Below are positions 27,534-35,779 of a stretch of 64,000 bases of DNA, piece after piece; within the stretch, counting starts at the first letter, position 1; the number at the start of each line of letters is the position of its first letter. The notes under the pieces were generated by a model. It had not been told where the DNA came from, made no database searches, and saw nothing but the letters and a program-made list of their open reading frames with translations. The translations under genes and the position numbers were made by a program. Source of the stretch: Streptomyces agglomeratus (GTDB lineage: Bacteria > Actinomycetota > Actinomycetes > Streptomycetales > Streptomycetaceae); assembly GCF_001746415.1 (NCBI RefSeq), contig NZ_MEHJ01000001.1, positions 2,811,001-2,875,000 on the forward strand, written 5' to 3'.

Positions 27534-27581
27534 CGGTTTTCCGTCCGCCCTCTTCCTCGCCCACGCCGTAACCTGGCCATC

Positions 27582-27842
27582 ATGAACGAGTGCCCGCACG
27601 TCGCCACACTGCCGCACCCCGAACCGGTCCCGCTGAGCGACACCTGCCGGGAGTGTCTGGCGGCCGGCAGCCACCCCGTCCAGCTGCGGCTGTGCCTGGA
27701 GTGCGGCCATGTGGGGTGCTGCGACTCGTCGCCGTACCGGCACGCGTCCGCGCACGCCAAGGAAGAGGGTCACCCGGTGGTGCGCAGCTTCGAGCCCGGG
27801 GACGACTGGCGCTGGTGCTACGAGGACGGTTCGATCGTCTGA
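27582..27842 (+). CDS. UBP-type zinc-finger protein
   Basis: 86 residues. The protein is little more than a ZnF-UBP domain: CRECLAAGSH, LRLCLECGHVGCCDSS, then HASAHAKEEGHPVVRSFEPG and DDWRWCYED, giving the Cys/His set for three zincs. In eukaryotes this domain binds the C terminus of ubiquitin. In actinobacteria small versions are widespread with no proven partner. It is divergent from the antiporter gene and upstream of the sigH operon. The name is from the fold; no function is assigned. Confidence 0.9.
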   Translation: MNECPHVATLPHPEPVPLSDTCRECLAAGSHPVQLRLCLECGHVGCCDSSPYRHASAHAKEEGHPVVRSFEPGDDWRWCYEDGSIV

Positions 27843-28078
27843 CGCGTGGGTACGTCAACCCGGCGCCGGTTGTTTCCAATTGGGCGCCGCAGACCCCTAG
27901 CCACTGTGCGTACTCATATGCTTACCATGAGTGACAGGCCCGGGTGGGGGCCCCGGCGACAGGGCAGAATGGATCGCGATAGCGTCACCGGCGAACGACG
28001 TAATCGAACGACGTACCGCGCGGCTTCGGGGGCTTCCCCCGGACCCCCGAAAGAGCTTGTGCCACCTTGGAGGTGAGG

Positions 28079-28492
28079 GTGTCCCAGATCGCAGGCGAGC
28101 CCGGGACCCAGGACTTCGTGGAAGTCCGGCTGCCCGCTGCAGGTGCCTACCTGTCCGTGCTGCGTACGGCCACGGCCGGACTCGCGGCGCGCTTGGACTT
28201 CACCCTCGACGAGATCGAGGATCTGCGCATCGCGGTCGACGAGGCGTGCGCGATCCTGCTCCAGCAGGCCGTGCCCGGTTCCGTCCTCAGCTGTGTCTTC
28301 CGGCTCGTCGAGGACTCACTCGACGTCACCGTCTCGGCCCCCACCACCGACGGTCGCGCACCGGAGCGCGACACCTTCGCCTGGACGGTGCTGTCGGCAC
28401 TCGCGGGCAAGGTGGATTCCACGGTCGCGGAGGACCGTACGGTCACCATCAGCCTGTACAAACAGCGCGGCGCGGGACCCGGGCCGGCGTGA
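28079..28492 (+). CDS. ushX: Anti-sigma factor of SigH
   Basis: 137 residues from a GTG at 28079 with GGAGGTGAG upstream; this gives exactly the length of the S. coelicolor orthologue (also called PrsH/RshA). It is an HATPase_c (RsbW-like) anti-sigma factor with the N box DLRIAVDEACAILLQQA around residue 50. It binds and holds sigma-H, and is expected to be countered by an anti-anti-sigma protein not present in this window. The last four bases overlap the sigH GTG (GTGA), so the pair is translationally coupled, which fixes their stoichiometry. Confidence 0.92.
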   Translation: MSQIAGEPGTQDFVEVRLPAAGAYLSVLRTATAGLAARLDFTLDEIEDLRIAVDEACAILLQQAVPGSVLSCVFRLVEDSLDVTVSAPTTDGRAPERDTFAWTVLSALAGKVDSTVAEDRTVTISLYKQRGAGPGPA

Positions 28493-29532
28493 GGAACGGG
28501 GACGGGCCGGTGCGCAACGAGGAGCTCAGCCCACAGGCGCCGAGGGAAGGGCGCGCGGTCCCGGCCGGGGAGGCCGGGACGGCTCCCTCACCCGCGGGCA
28601 TCCCAGAGCAGCAGGCCCGGCCCCACCCGGTCGACGAACCGGTGGCCTCCGGGCCGGTGGTCGACAGACCGGTGGACGGCCTGGTGGGCACGGTGGCGGC
28701 GGAGCAGGCAGAGCGGGCGGGCCATATGAGCGAGCAGGGACAGCACTCCACGGAGCGGGAACACGGGCGCCACGACCCGCACGACCGCAGCGGCGCGCGG
28801 GCTCTCTTCATCGAGCTGCGCAAGCTGCCGGACGGATCGCCCGAGAAGGCGGAGCTGCGCAACCGGCTGGTGCGCATGCATCTGCCTCTCGTCGAGCACC
28901 TGGCCCGCCGCTTCCGCAACCGCGGCGAGCCGCTCGACGACCTCACCCAGGTCGCCACGATCGGCCTGATCAAGTCGGTGGACCGGTTCGATCCGGAGCG
29001 CGGCGTCGAGTTCTCGACGTACGCCACTCCGACCGTCGTCGGTGAGATCAAGCGGCACTTCCGCGACAAGGGCTGGGCCGTACGGGTGCCCCGCCGGCTC
29101 CAGGAGCTGCGTCTTTCGCTCACGACGGCCACGGCCGAGCTCTCCCAGCAGCACGGCCGGTCCCCGACCGTGCACGAGCTGGCCGAGCGCCTGGGCATCT
29201 CCGAGGAAGAGGTCCTGGAGGGCCTGGAGTCCGCCAACGCCTACAGCACGCTCTCGCTGGACGTACCGGACACCGACGACGAGTCCCCGGCCGTCGCGGA
29301 CACCCTGGGCTCCGAGGACGAGGCGCTGGAAGGCGTCGAGTACCGGGAGTCACTGAAACCGCTCCTGGAAGACCTTCCACCGCGCGAGAAGCGCATCCTG
29401 CTGCTGCGTTTCTTCGGGAACATGACGCAGTCGCAGATCGCCACGGAGGTCGGCATCTCGCAGATGCACGTCTCCCGGCTGCTGGCACGGACGCTCGCGC
29501 AGCTCCGCGAGAAGCTCCTCGTCGAGGAGTAG
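28489..29532 (+). CDS. sigH: Stress-response RNA polymerase sigma factor SigH (SigB/F type)
   Basis: 347 residues from the GTG at 28489 that overlaps the anti-sigma stop. The first about 95 residues are a disordered acidic, Pro-rich extension. Conserved regions follow: region 2 with LDDLTQVATIGLIKSVDRFDPERG and EFSTYATPTVVGEIKRHFRDKGW (each cited in part), region 3 with RSPTVHELAERLGI, and region 4 with QSQIATEVGISQMHVSRLLARTL. It directs stress and osmotic responses and morphological development. An in-frame ATG at 28726 could give a shorter form; several SigH forms are reported in S. coelicolor. Confidence 0.94.
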   Translation: MRNGDGPVRNEELSPQAPREGRAVPAGEAGTAPSPAGIPEQQARPHPVDEPVASGPVVDRPVDGLVGTVAAEQAERAGHMSEQGQHSTEREHGRHDPHDRSGARALFIELRKLPDGSPEKAELRNRLVRMHLPLVEHLARRFRNRGEPLDDLTQVATIGLIKSVDRFDPERGVEFSTYATPTVVGEIKRHFRDKGWAVRVPRRLQELRLSLTTATAELSQQHGRSPTVHELAERLGISEEEVLEGLESANAYSTLSLDVPDTDDESPAVADTLGSEDEALEGVEYRESLKPLLEDLPPREKRILLLRFFGNMTQSQIATEVGISQMHVSRLLARTLAQLREKLLVEE

Positions 29533-29544
29533 CCCGACCGCCGA

Positions 29545-29621
29545 GTCGATACGGGTCGATACGGGTCGATACGGCGGTTACGGCCGCCCCGAGTGATTAC
29601 GGCGGTTACGGCCGCCCCGAG
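29545..29621. repeat. Two nested tandem repeats after sigH
   Basis: GTCGATACGG occurs three times in a row (29545-29574). It runs into two copies of a 23-base block with period 28 (29571-29593 and 29599-29621), each containing the small hairpin GGCGG-TTAC-GGCCGCC. The block begins 12 bases after the sigH stop. Confidence 0.9.
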
Positions 29622-29642
29622 CGGTGACCCGCGGCGCTGTCG

Positions 29643-30074
29643 CTACGCGTCGCGGGGACCGCGAATGCCCAGCGCCCGGTTCGTCTCGGGATTGACCAGC
29701 AGGACCAGCGAGGCCACCGCCACCACCGCCAGCGCGATACCGGCCGGGATCAGCAGGGAACCCTCGGAGCGCAGCAGGGTCCAGGCGACCGGCAGCGCCA
29801 TGATCTGGGTGATGATCGCGGGCCCGCGGCTCCACGCGCGGCACTTCATCAGCCCCCGCGCCGCCAGCAGCGGCAGCAGCGCCAGGACGAGCAGCGTCAG
29901 GCCGCCCATCTCCGCCTGCTCGGGCTTGTCGGGGCTGCCGAGCAGCCCCATCACGAGCATGTACGCGCCACCGGCGACCAGGGCCAGGCCCTCCAGCGCG
30001 GCGAGCCCCGCCGCGGCGGTCAGCCGGCTGGGGCGGGGGTCGGCGGCGGGTTCGGGAGTCTGCTCATTGCTCAC
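29643..30074 (-). CDS. Small integral membrane protein
   Basis: 143 residues from a GTG at 30074 (VSNEQTPEP). After a 25-residue polar, Pro-rich N terminus there are four hydrophobic segments: ALEGLALVAGGAYMLVMGLLG, GGLTLLVLALLPLLAARGLM (trimmed), AIITQIMALPVAWTLLR and IPAGIALAVVAVASLVLLV. The layout occurs beside the diacylglycerol kinase gene in Streptomyces. No catalytic motif is seen and the function is unknown. It is divergent from the lipid kinase gene (74 bases) and convergent with sigH. Confidence 0.82.
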   Translation of the reverse strand: MSNEQTPEPAADPRPSRLTAAAGLAALEGLALVAGGAYMLVMGLLGSPDKPEQAEMGGLTLLVLALLPLLAARGLMKCRAWSRGPAIITQIMALPVAWTLLRSEGSLLIPAGIALAVVAVASLVLLVNPETNRALGIRGPRDA

Positions 30075-30147
30075 CCCAGCAGCGTAACCGCCCGCCCCGG
30101 CGGACCAGGTCTGGGCCAGGTACGACCCACTGGGTAGTCTGGCGCCC

Positions 30148-31116
30148 ATGCGTGCACTCCTCGTGGTCAACCCGGCAGCTACCACCACCAGCGCACGCAC
30201 CCGCGATGTCCTGATCCATGCCCTGGCCAGCGAGATGAAGCTGGAAGTCGTGACGACCGAGTACCGCGGGCACGCCCGCGATCTGGGCCGGCGGGCAGTG
30301 GAGAGCAAGGACATAGAGCTGGTCGTGGCGCTCGGCGGCGACGGCACGGTCAACGAGGTCGTCAACGGTCTCCTCCACGAGGGCCCGGACCCGGAGAGGC
30401 TTCCGCGCCTCGCGGTGGTCCCGGGCGGTTCCACCAATGTCTTCGCCCGCGCCCTCGGCATTCCGAACGACGCGGTCGAGGCGACCGGCGCCATTCTGGA
30501 CGCGCTGCGCACGCGCAGCGAGCGCACGGTCGGTCTCGGTCTGGCGGCGGGTACCCCGGGTACGGAGGACGAATCAGTTCCGGCCCGCTGGTTCACGTTC
30601 TGCGCGGGATTCGGATTCGACGCCGGAGTGATCGGCCGGGTCGAGCAGCACCGGGAGCGAGGAAAGCGTTCGACGCACGCCCTCTATGTGCGCCAGGTGG
30701 TACGCCAGTTCCTGAGGGAGCCGCACCGCTTGCAGGGCCTGATCACGCTGGAGCGCCCCGGTCACGACCCGGTCGAAGATCTCGTGCTGTCCATAATCTG
30801 CAACACCTCCCCCTGGACCTACCTGGGCAATCGCCCGATGTACGCGTCCCCGGAGGCTTCCTTCGACAAGGCCCTGGACGTGCTCGGGCTGAGCAAGCTG
30901 TCCACCCCCGCCGTGGCCCGTTACGCGACCCAGTTGCTGACCTCGACGCCCGAGCGCGGGCCGCACGGTAAACATGCGGTGACATTGCACGACCTGACCG
31001 ACTTCACCTTGCATTCGAAGGCCCCACTGCCCTTCCAGATGGACGGTGACCACCTGGGGCTGCGTACGAGCGTGACGTTCACAGGCGTTCGCCGTGCACT
31101 GCGTGTGATTGTGTGA
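30148..31116 (+). CDS. Diacylglycerol / lipid kinase
   Basis: 322 residues. The DAGK catalytic domain shows VVNPAATTTSARTRDVL, the nucleotide-binding GGDGTVNEVVNG (about 70-81) and PGGSTNVFARALG. The C-terminal beta-sandwich half contains the DGxxL-like MDGDHLGLRTSVTF. It phosphorylates diacylglycerol (or a related lipid) with ATP to give phosphatidic acid. It sits between a membrane protein and wblE, as in other Streptomyces, and ends 317 bases before wblE. Confidence 0.9.
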   Translation: MRALLVVNPAATTTSARTRDVLIHALASEMKLEVVTTEYRGHARDLGRRAVESKDIELVVALGGDGTVNEVVNGLLHEGPDPERLPRLAVVPGGSTNVFARALGIPNDAVEATGAILDALRTRSERTVGLGLAAGTPGTEDESVPARWFTFCAGFGFDAGVIGRVEQHRERGKRSTHALYVRQVVRQFLREPHRLQGLITLERPGHDPVEDLVLSIICNTSPWTYLGNRPMYASPEASFDKALDVLGLSKLSTPAVARYATQLLTSTPERGPHGKHAVTLHDLTDFTLHSKAPLPFQMDGDHLGLRTSVTFTGVRRALRVIV

Positions 31117-31433
31117 GCGGAAGGTGCAAAAGTCCTTTAACTCGAACGTACGGGCTGGGTTACACCCCATAGAAGTACGGCTGTGACCTACCCGACACCG
31201 AGGAATCAAAAAAAACTTTCCAGAAGGGGTTGTATCCGCTGCCGAGGTTTGGGAATCTCTACATGGCGATCGGGACGGCCCGCAACACCAGCCTCCACTG
31301 AAAGCCAGAACCCCTCCTCCACACAGGACCCACACCAGGCAACTGGCAGTCGGCCCTTCACTTGCGGGGGGATTCGTGAAAGCGTTCACATTCACAAGCA
31401 ACGTGCTTGTAATACCAAGGAGAGGTAGCAGCC
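31117..31433. promoter_or_regulatory. wblE upstream region with two palindromes
   Basis: 317 bases that contain an A8 run (about 31208-31215), unusual here. Two adjacent palindromes, GTGAA-N4-TTCAC (31376-31389) and ACAAGCA-N3-TGCTTGT (31394-31410), end 24 bases before the wblE ATG. They may be an operator or a 5'-leader structure. Confidence 0.55.
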
Positions 31434-31691
31434 ATGGACTGGCGTCACAACGCCGTTTGTCGTGAGGAAGACCCGGAGCTGTTCTTCCCCATCGGCAACA
31501 CCGGTCCTGCGCTGCTGCAGATCGAGGAAGCCAAGGCCGTCTGCCGCCGCTGCCCCGTCATGGAGCAGTGCCTGCAGTGGGCGCTCGAGTCCGGCCAGGA
31601 CTCCGGCGTCTGGGGTGGCCTCAGCGAGGACGAGCGCCGCGCGATGAAGCGCCGCGCCGCTCGCAACCGGGCGCGTAACGCGACCGCCTGA
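31434..31691 (+). CDS. wblE: WhiB-family iron-sulfur protein WblE
   Basis: 85 residues. The four cluster cysteines are present (C9 in VCREED and CRRCPVMEQC), with the GVWGGL turn and a basic C-terminal tail RRAMKRRAARNRARN for DNA contacts. This matches WblE of Streptomyces and WhiB1 of mycobacteria, which bind a [4Fe-4S] cluster and partner with region 4 of the principal sigma factor; it is normally essential or nearly so. AAGGAGAGG lies just upstream of the ATG. A strong hairpin at 31801-31832 ends the transcript. Confidence 0.95.
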   Translation: MDWRHNAVCREEDPELFFPIGNTGPALLQIEEAKAVCRRCPVMEQCLQWALESGQDSGVWGGLSEDERRAMKRRAARNRARNATA

Positions 31692-31800
31692 ACCACCACC
31701 CCGCACGAGCCTGAGCTTGGCGGCGCGTACAGCGCGTACGCACCACCCGCCCCGAGCCGCAGCGCGCAGTACCCCCGATGCGCTTAGCAACGTGAGCTTT

Positions 31801-31832
31801 GAGCCCCGGACCGTACCCTCGGTCCGGGGCTC
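31801..31832 (+). terminator. Terminator between wblE and sensor kinase
   Basis: Perfect 12-bp arms GAGCCCCGGACC and GGTCCGGGGCTC with an 8-base loop, followed by GCCGCTTTT. It lies between two convergent genes and could serve both. Confidence 0.85.
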
Positions 31833-31900
31833 GCCGCTTTTCCGCCCGCCGCTCCGCCCGCTCGCGGTTCCGCCCGGCCGCTCTTCCGTCCGACCCGGTG

Positions 31901-33376
31901 TTACTTGTCGGCGCTGACGGGTACGTCGAGTACCACCCGGGTGCCGCCGGCGGGACCCGGGACCATGTCGAACGTCCCTCCCAACTCACCCTCCACCAGC
32001 GTCCGTACGATTTGCAGACCGAGGTTGCCCATGCGCTTCGGGTCGAATCCCTCGGGCAGTCCGCGGCCGTCGTCCTGCACGGTGATCAGCAGCCGGGCGT
32101 CCTTGCGGTCGCCGCCGCGCACCGCCGCCACCTCGACCGAACCGTGGTCCGCCGGCCCGAAGGCGTGCTCCAGCGCGTTCTGCATGATCTCGGTGAGAAC
32201 CATCGCGAGGGGCGTGGCGACCTCGGCGTCGAGTATCCCGAAGCGGCCCGTGCGACGGCAGTTGACCTTGCCCGGCGAGATCTCGGCGACCATCGCGATG
32301 ACCCGGTCGGCGATCTCGTCGAACTCGACGCGCTCGTCGAGGTTCTGTGAAAGCGTCTCGTGGACGATCGCGATCGAGCCGACCCGGCGCACCGCCTCGT
32401 TGAGTGCCTCGCGACCCTTCTCGGAGTCCATCCGGCGCGCCTGGAGCCGCAACAGGGCCGCCACCGTCTGGAGGTTGTTCTTCACCCGGTGGTGGATCTC
32501 CCGGATGGTCGCGTCCTTGGTGATCAACTCGCGCTCGCGGCGGCGCAGTTCCGTCACGTCCCGGCACAGTACGAGTGAACCGATGCGGGTGCCCTTGGGC
32601 TTCAGCGGAATCGCGCGCAGCTGGATGACGCCGCTGCTCCCCTCCACCTCGGTCTCGCGCGGGGCGTAGCCGCTGGCCAGCTTGACCAGGGCTTCGTCCA
32701 CCGGACCGCGGGACGGTGCCAGTTCGGCGGTCGCCTGGCCGAGGTGGTGGCCGACGAGGTCGGAGGCGAGGCCGAGACGGTGGTACGCGGACAGGGCGTT
32801 CGGCGACGCGTACTGGACGATGCCGTCCGCGTCGAGCCTGATCAGCCCGTCGCCGGCGCGCGGAGAGGCGTCCATGTCGACCTGCTGGCCGGGGAACGGG
32901 AAGGACCCGGCGGCGATCATCTGGGCCAGGTCGGAGGCGCTCTGGAGGTACGTCAGCTCCAGGCGGCTGGGGGTGCGCACGGTCAGCAGGTTCGTGTTGC
33001 GCGCGATGACGCCGAGGACGCGGCCTTCGCGGCGTACGGGAATGGACTCGACCCGGACCGGGACCTCCTCCCGCCACTCGGGGTCGCCCTCGCGCACTAT
33101 CCGGCCCTCGTCGAGGGCGGCGTCGAGAAGCGGGCGGCGGCCGCGCGGGACCAGGTGGCCGACCATGTCGTCCTGGTAGGAGGTGGGGCCGGTGTTGGGG
33201 CGCATCTGCGCGACGGAGACATAGCGGGTCCCGTCAAGCGTGGGAACCCACAGGACGAGGTCGGCGAAGGAGAGGTCGGAGAGCAGCTGCCACTCCGAGA
33301 CCAGCAGATGGAGCCACTCGAGGTCGGTTTCACTCAGAGCGGTGTGCTGGCGGACGAGGTCGTTCATGGAGGGCAC
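31901..33376 (-). CDS. PdtaS-type sensor histidine kinase (GAF-PAS-HisKA_2)
   Basis: 491 residues from a GTG at 33376; an ATG at 33367 is an alternative. The N-terminal GAF domain (about 1-145; LHLLVSEWQLLSDLSFADLV) and a PAS domain (about 175-280; DADGIVQYASPNALSAYHR) precede a HisKA_2 dimerisation helix with the phosphorylated His in REIHHRVKNNLQTVAALLRL (split here) and an HATPase with NALEHAF, DDGRGLP and GNLGLQIV. It is cytosolic, with no membrane segment, like mycobacterial PdtaS, whose partner is an ANTAR RNA-binding regulator. No response regulator gene is nearby. A dre-like site lies 217 bases upstream. Confidence 0.92.
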   Translation of the reverse strand: MPSMNDLVRQHTALSETDLEWLHLLVSEWQLLSDLSFADLVLWVPTLDGTRYVSVAQMRPNTGPTSYQDDMVGHLVPRGRRPLLDAALDEGRIVREGDPEWREEVPVRVESIPVRREGRVLGVIARNTNLLTVRTPSRLELTYLQSASDLAQMIAAGSFPFPGQQVDMDASPRAGDGLIRLDADGIVQYASPNALSAYHRLGLASDLVGHHLGQATAELAPSRGPVDEALVKLASGYAPRETEVEGSSGVIQLRAIPLKPKGTRIGSLVLCRDVTELRRRERELITKDATIREIHHRVKNNLQTVAALLRLQARRMDSEKGREALNEAVRRVGSIAIVHETLSQNLDERVEFDEIADRVIAMVAEISPGKVNCRRTGRFGILDAEVATPLAMVLTEIMQNALEHAFGPADHGSVEVAAVRGGDRKDARLLITVQDDGRGLPEGFDPKRMGNLGLQIVRTLVEGELGGTFDMVPGPAGGTRVVLDVPVSADK

Positions 33377-33709
33377 GTGTGCGAGCGTACCTTCGCTCCG
33401 GCAACCCCATGGCCGCGGCGCCTGGGAGGGACCCTCAGCCCTCCTGGCACCGCAGCCCGGAGCTGCTCCGGCCGTGCGCGGGTGTGCGGTCCCGCGCGGC
33501 CGTCAGAGGCCACGACGCAGTCAGGGCAGAGAGCGCCGGTGCCTCGGTCCACCCTCCTGTGCGGGGAGGATGGAGGCTTTACCTGTACATTGTGGACTAG
33601 ACCATTACGTTGTGTCTATGGCCGTGCAGGGTCAGATTATCTGCCGGAGGCCGCACTCGGCCACGCGTGCGTCACCGCCGTCCCGGCGGCCCCTCGCGCA
33701 CACCGGGCG
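33377..33709. other. Intergenic region upstream of sensor kinase
   Basis: 333 bases between the SIS-gene stop and the kinase start. The short frames here lack ribosome sites and codon bias. The only strong signal is the dre-like palindrome at 33593-33604, set in an AT-richer stretch from about 33580 to 33640. Confidence 0.6.
33593..33604. promoter_or_regulatory. DasR-responsive element (dre), upstream of sensor kinase
   Basis: TGGACTAGACCA matches the dre core TGGTCTAGACCA at 11 of 12 positions. It lies 61 bases from the start of the intergenic region's SIS end... more exactly, 106 bases past the SIS stop and 217 bases before the kinase start. Confidence 0.6.
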
Positions 33710-34756
33710 TCAGTGGGTCTCGGTGACCTTCGCCAGGGCGCGCGGGGCGTCCGGGTCCTGCCCCCTGGCGATCGTCACCTCGTACGCCAAGAGCTGGAGC
33801 GGCAGGATCTCCAGGACCGGCTGGAGCTCCTCGGGGACGTCTTCCAGCGAGAGTACGAAGCCCGCCGAGGCCGCCTCCACCTGCGCCGCCGGGCCGATCA
33901 CCACCAGGTCGGCGCCGCGGCCCCGCAGCCGGTCGAGGACGGGCTGGAGGGCCTCGCCGCCCCTGCCGGCCGTGACGACGGCGATGACCGGGGAGATGTT
34001 GTCGACCATGGCGAGCGGGCCGTGCAGCAGATCGGCGCCGGAGTAGGACAGGGCGGGGATGTAGCTCGTCTCCATGAGCTTGAGCGCCGCCTCCTTGGCC
34101 GTCGGATAGCCGTAGCCGCGCGAGGTGATGACCATGCGGTCGGCGAACCGGTAGCGGCCGGCGAGCTGCCTGACCTCCGCCCGGCGCGCGAGGATCCCGT
34201 CAGCCAGGGCGGGGAGGACCGCCGCCGCCGACCCGTCGCCGCCGCGCAGACCGTCGGCGAAGAGGTAGAGCGCGAGCAGGGAGGCGGTGTACGTCTTGGT
34301 GGCCGGGAGGGCCTTCTCCGGGCCTGCCAGGATGTCGATGTGGTACTCGCTGACCGCCGCCAGCGGGGAGTCCGCGTTGTTGGTCACCGCGAGCGTGATC
34401 GCACCGGCCTGCCGGGCCGCCCTGGTGGACGCCACGAGGTCGGGCGAGCCGCCGGACTGGCTGACCGTGACGACGAGAACGTCCCTGAGGTCGGGGCGCG
34501 CCCCGTACGCCGTCGTCGTCGACATGGACGTCAGCCCGCACGGCAGACCGAGCTGGATCTCCAGCAGGTACTTGGCGTAGAGGGCCGCGTTGTCCGACGT
34601 ACCGCGCGCGGCGAGCAGGACGAAGCGCGGGCTTCTCGCGGCGACGGCCCGGGCGGTCTCGCGGATCCGCGGGGCGCCGGCTTCGAGGATCCGGCGCAGG
34701 ACCTGGGGCTGCTCAGCGATTTCGGCGGACATCATCCTGCCGGGCAGTTCGACCAT
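33710..34756 (-). CDS. SIS-domain sugar-phosphate isomerase/deaminase (AgaS/GlmS-like)
   Basis: 348 residues from the ATG at 34756, which has GGAGG eight bases upstream. Two SIS domains are seen: the first with FVLLAARGTSDNAALYAKYLLE and VVTVSQSGGSPDLVASTRAA, the second with MVITSRGYGYPTAKEAALKLMET (each quoted in part). This is the glutamine-independent relative of GlmS that isomerises or deaminates amino-sugar phosphates. It is divergent from nagB and shares the dre at 34865-34876, so it is expected to be repressed by DasR and to join glucosamine-6-phosphate metabolism. The exact reaction is not determined. Confidence 0.88.
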   Translation of the reverse strand: MVELPGRMMSAEIAEQPQVLRRILEAGAPRIRETARAVAARSPRFVLLAARGTSDNAALYAKYLLEIQLGLPCGLTSMSTTTAYGARPDLRDVLVVTVSQSGGSPDLVASTRAARQAGAITLAVTNNADSPLAAVSEYHIDILAGPEKALPATKTYTASLLALYLFADGLRGGDGSAAAVLPALADGILARRAEVRQLAGRYRFADRMVITSRGYGYPTAKEAALKLMETSYIPALSYSGADLLHGPLAMVDNISPVIAVVTAGRGGEALQPVLDRLRGRGADLVVIGPAAQVEAASAGFVLSLEDVPEELQPVLEILPLQLLAYEVTIARGQDPDAPRALAKVTETH

Positions 34757-34864
34757 GCTCGGTGCCTCCAAAAAGGTGACGATCGGCGCCTCTCAGTCGA
34801 CCATGGAACGGCGGGGATCCGCATGGTGAAGACGCCCCGGCGCGGGGCTTCGGCTCTGCTAGAT

Positions 34865-34876
34865 TGGTCTATACCA
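34865..34876. promoter_or_regulatory. dre site in the nagB / SIS divergent promoter
   Basis: TGGTCTATACCA matches the dre core at 11 of 12 positions. It lies 36 bases before the nagB GTG and 109 bases before the SIS ATG. Confidence 0.88.
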
Positions 34877-34911
34877 CAATCGGCTCCCCCTCTCAGATCG
34901 GCAGGCTCAGC

Positions 34912-35697
34912 GTGGAAGTTGTCATCGTTCCGGACGCCAGAACGGGCGGCGAGCTCATCGCGGCGGCCATCGGCCGGCTGCTGAGCCACAAGCCCGACGC
35001 GTTGCTCGGCGTGGCCACCGGTTCCTCCCCGCTGCCCATCTACGAAGCCCTGACGGCCAAGGTCCGCGCGGGCGAGGCCGACCCGTCCCGTGCCCGGATC
35101 TGCCAGCTCGACGAGTACGTCGGCCTGCCCCCCGGCCACCCCGAGTCGTACCGCTCCGTCGTGCTGCGCGAGGTCGTGGAGCCGCTCGGCCTGACGGAGT
35201 CCTCGTTCATGGGGCCCGACGGCTCCGCGGAGGACATCGAGGGGGCGTGCGCGGCGTACGACCGCGCGCTCGGCGAGGCCGGCGGCGTGGACCTCCAGCT
35301 GCTCGGGATCGGCACCGACGGGCACATAGGCTTCAACGAGCCGTGCTCCTCGCTCGCCTCCCGCACGCGCATCAAGACGCTGACCGAGCAGACCCGTGTC
35401 GACAACGCGCGGTTCTTCGACAACGACATCGACCAGGTGCCCCACCACGTCATCACCCAGGGCATCGGCACCATCCTGGAGGCCCGCCACCTGGTGCTGC
35501 TCGCCACCGGTGAGGGCAAGGCCGAGGCCGTCGCGCAGACCGTGGAGGGCCCGGTCGCGGCGCTCGTACCGGCCTCCGCCCTCCAGCTGCACCCGCACGC
35601 GACCGTCGTGGTCGACGAGGCGGCGGCGTCCAAGCTGAAGCTCGCCGACTACTTCCGGGCGACGTACGCGGCCAAGCCGGCCTGGCAGGGTCTGTAG
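34912..35697 (+). CDS. nagB: Glucosamine-6-phosphate deaminase
   Basis: 261 residues from the GTG at 34912 (VEVVIVPDAR); an upstream TTG lies inside the dre and is rejected. Conserved motifs are VATGSSPLPIYEAL, ICQLDEYVGL (catalytic Asp), GIGTDGHIGFNEP (catalytic His and general-base region) and TQGIGTILEARHLVLLATGEGKA (quoted in parts). It converts glucosamine-6-phosphate to fructose-6-phosphate and ammonia, the last step of GlcNAc catabolism, and in Streptomyces its substrate is the ligand that releases DasR. It is convergent with dasD, with a hairpin between them. Confidence 0.96.
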   Translation: MEVVIVPDARTGGELIAAAIGRLLSHKPDALLGVATGSSPLPIYEALTAKVRAGEADPSRARICQLDEYVGLPPGHPESYRSVVLREVVEPLGLTESSFMGPDGSAEDIEGACAAYDRALGEAGGVDLQLLGIGTDGHIGFNEPCSSLASRTRIKTLTEQTRVDNARFFDNDIDQVPHHVITQGIGTILEARHLVLLATGEGKAEAVAQTVEGPVAALVPASALQLHPHATVVVDEAAASKLKLADYFRATYAAKPAWQGL

Positions 35698-35711
35698 CGG
35701 TCCGCTGGACG

Positions 35712-35751
35712 GACGAAGTGCCGAGGTCCCCCCGGGCCCCGGCACTTCGTC
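35712..35751. terminator. Bidirectional terminator nagB-dasD
   Basis: Perfect 12-bp arms GACGAAGTGCCG (35712-35723) and CGGCACTTCGTC (35740-35751) with a 16-base loop, between two convergent genes. Confidence 0.85.
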
Positions 35752-35779
35752 GTACCGCCGCACGCCGGCGACGGGGGCG

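Noticed and set aside
31201..31231. Sigma-R promoter upstream of wblE (GGAAT then GTT)
   Set aside because: The spacing is 22 bases rather than 18-19.
34864..34911. TTG start for nagB
   Set aside because: The codon lies in the DasR box and the known N terminus starts at the GTG at 34912.
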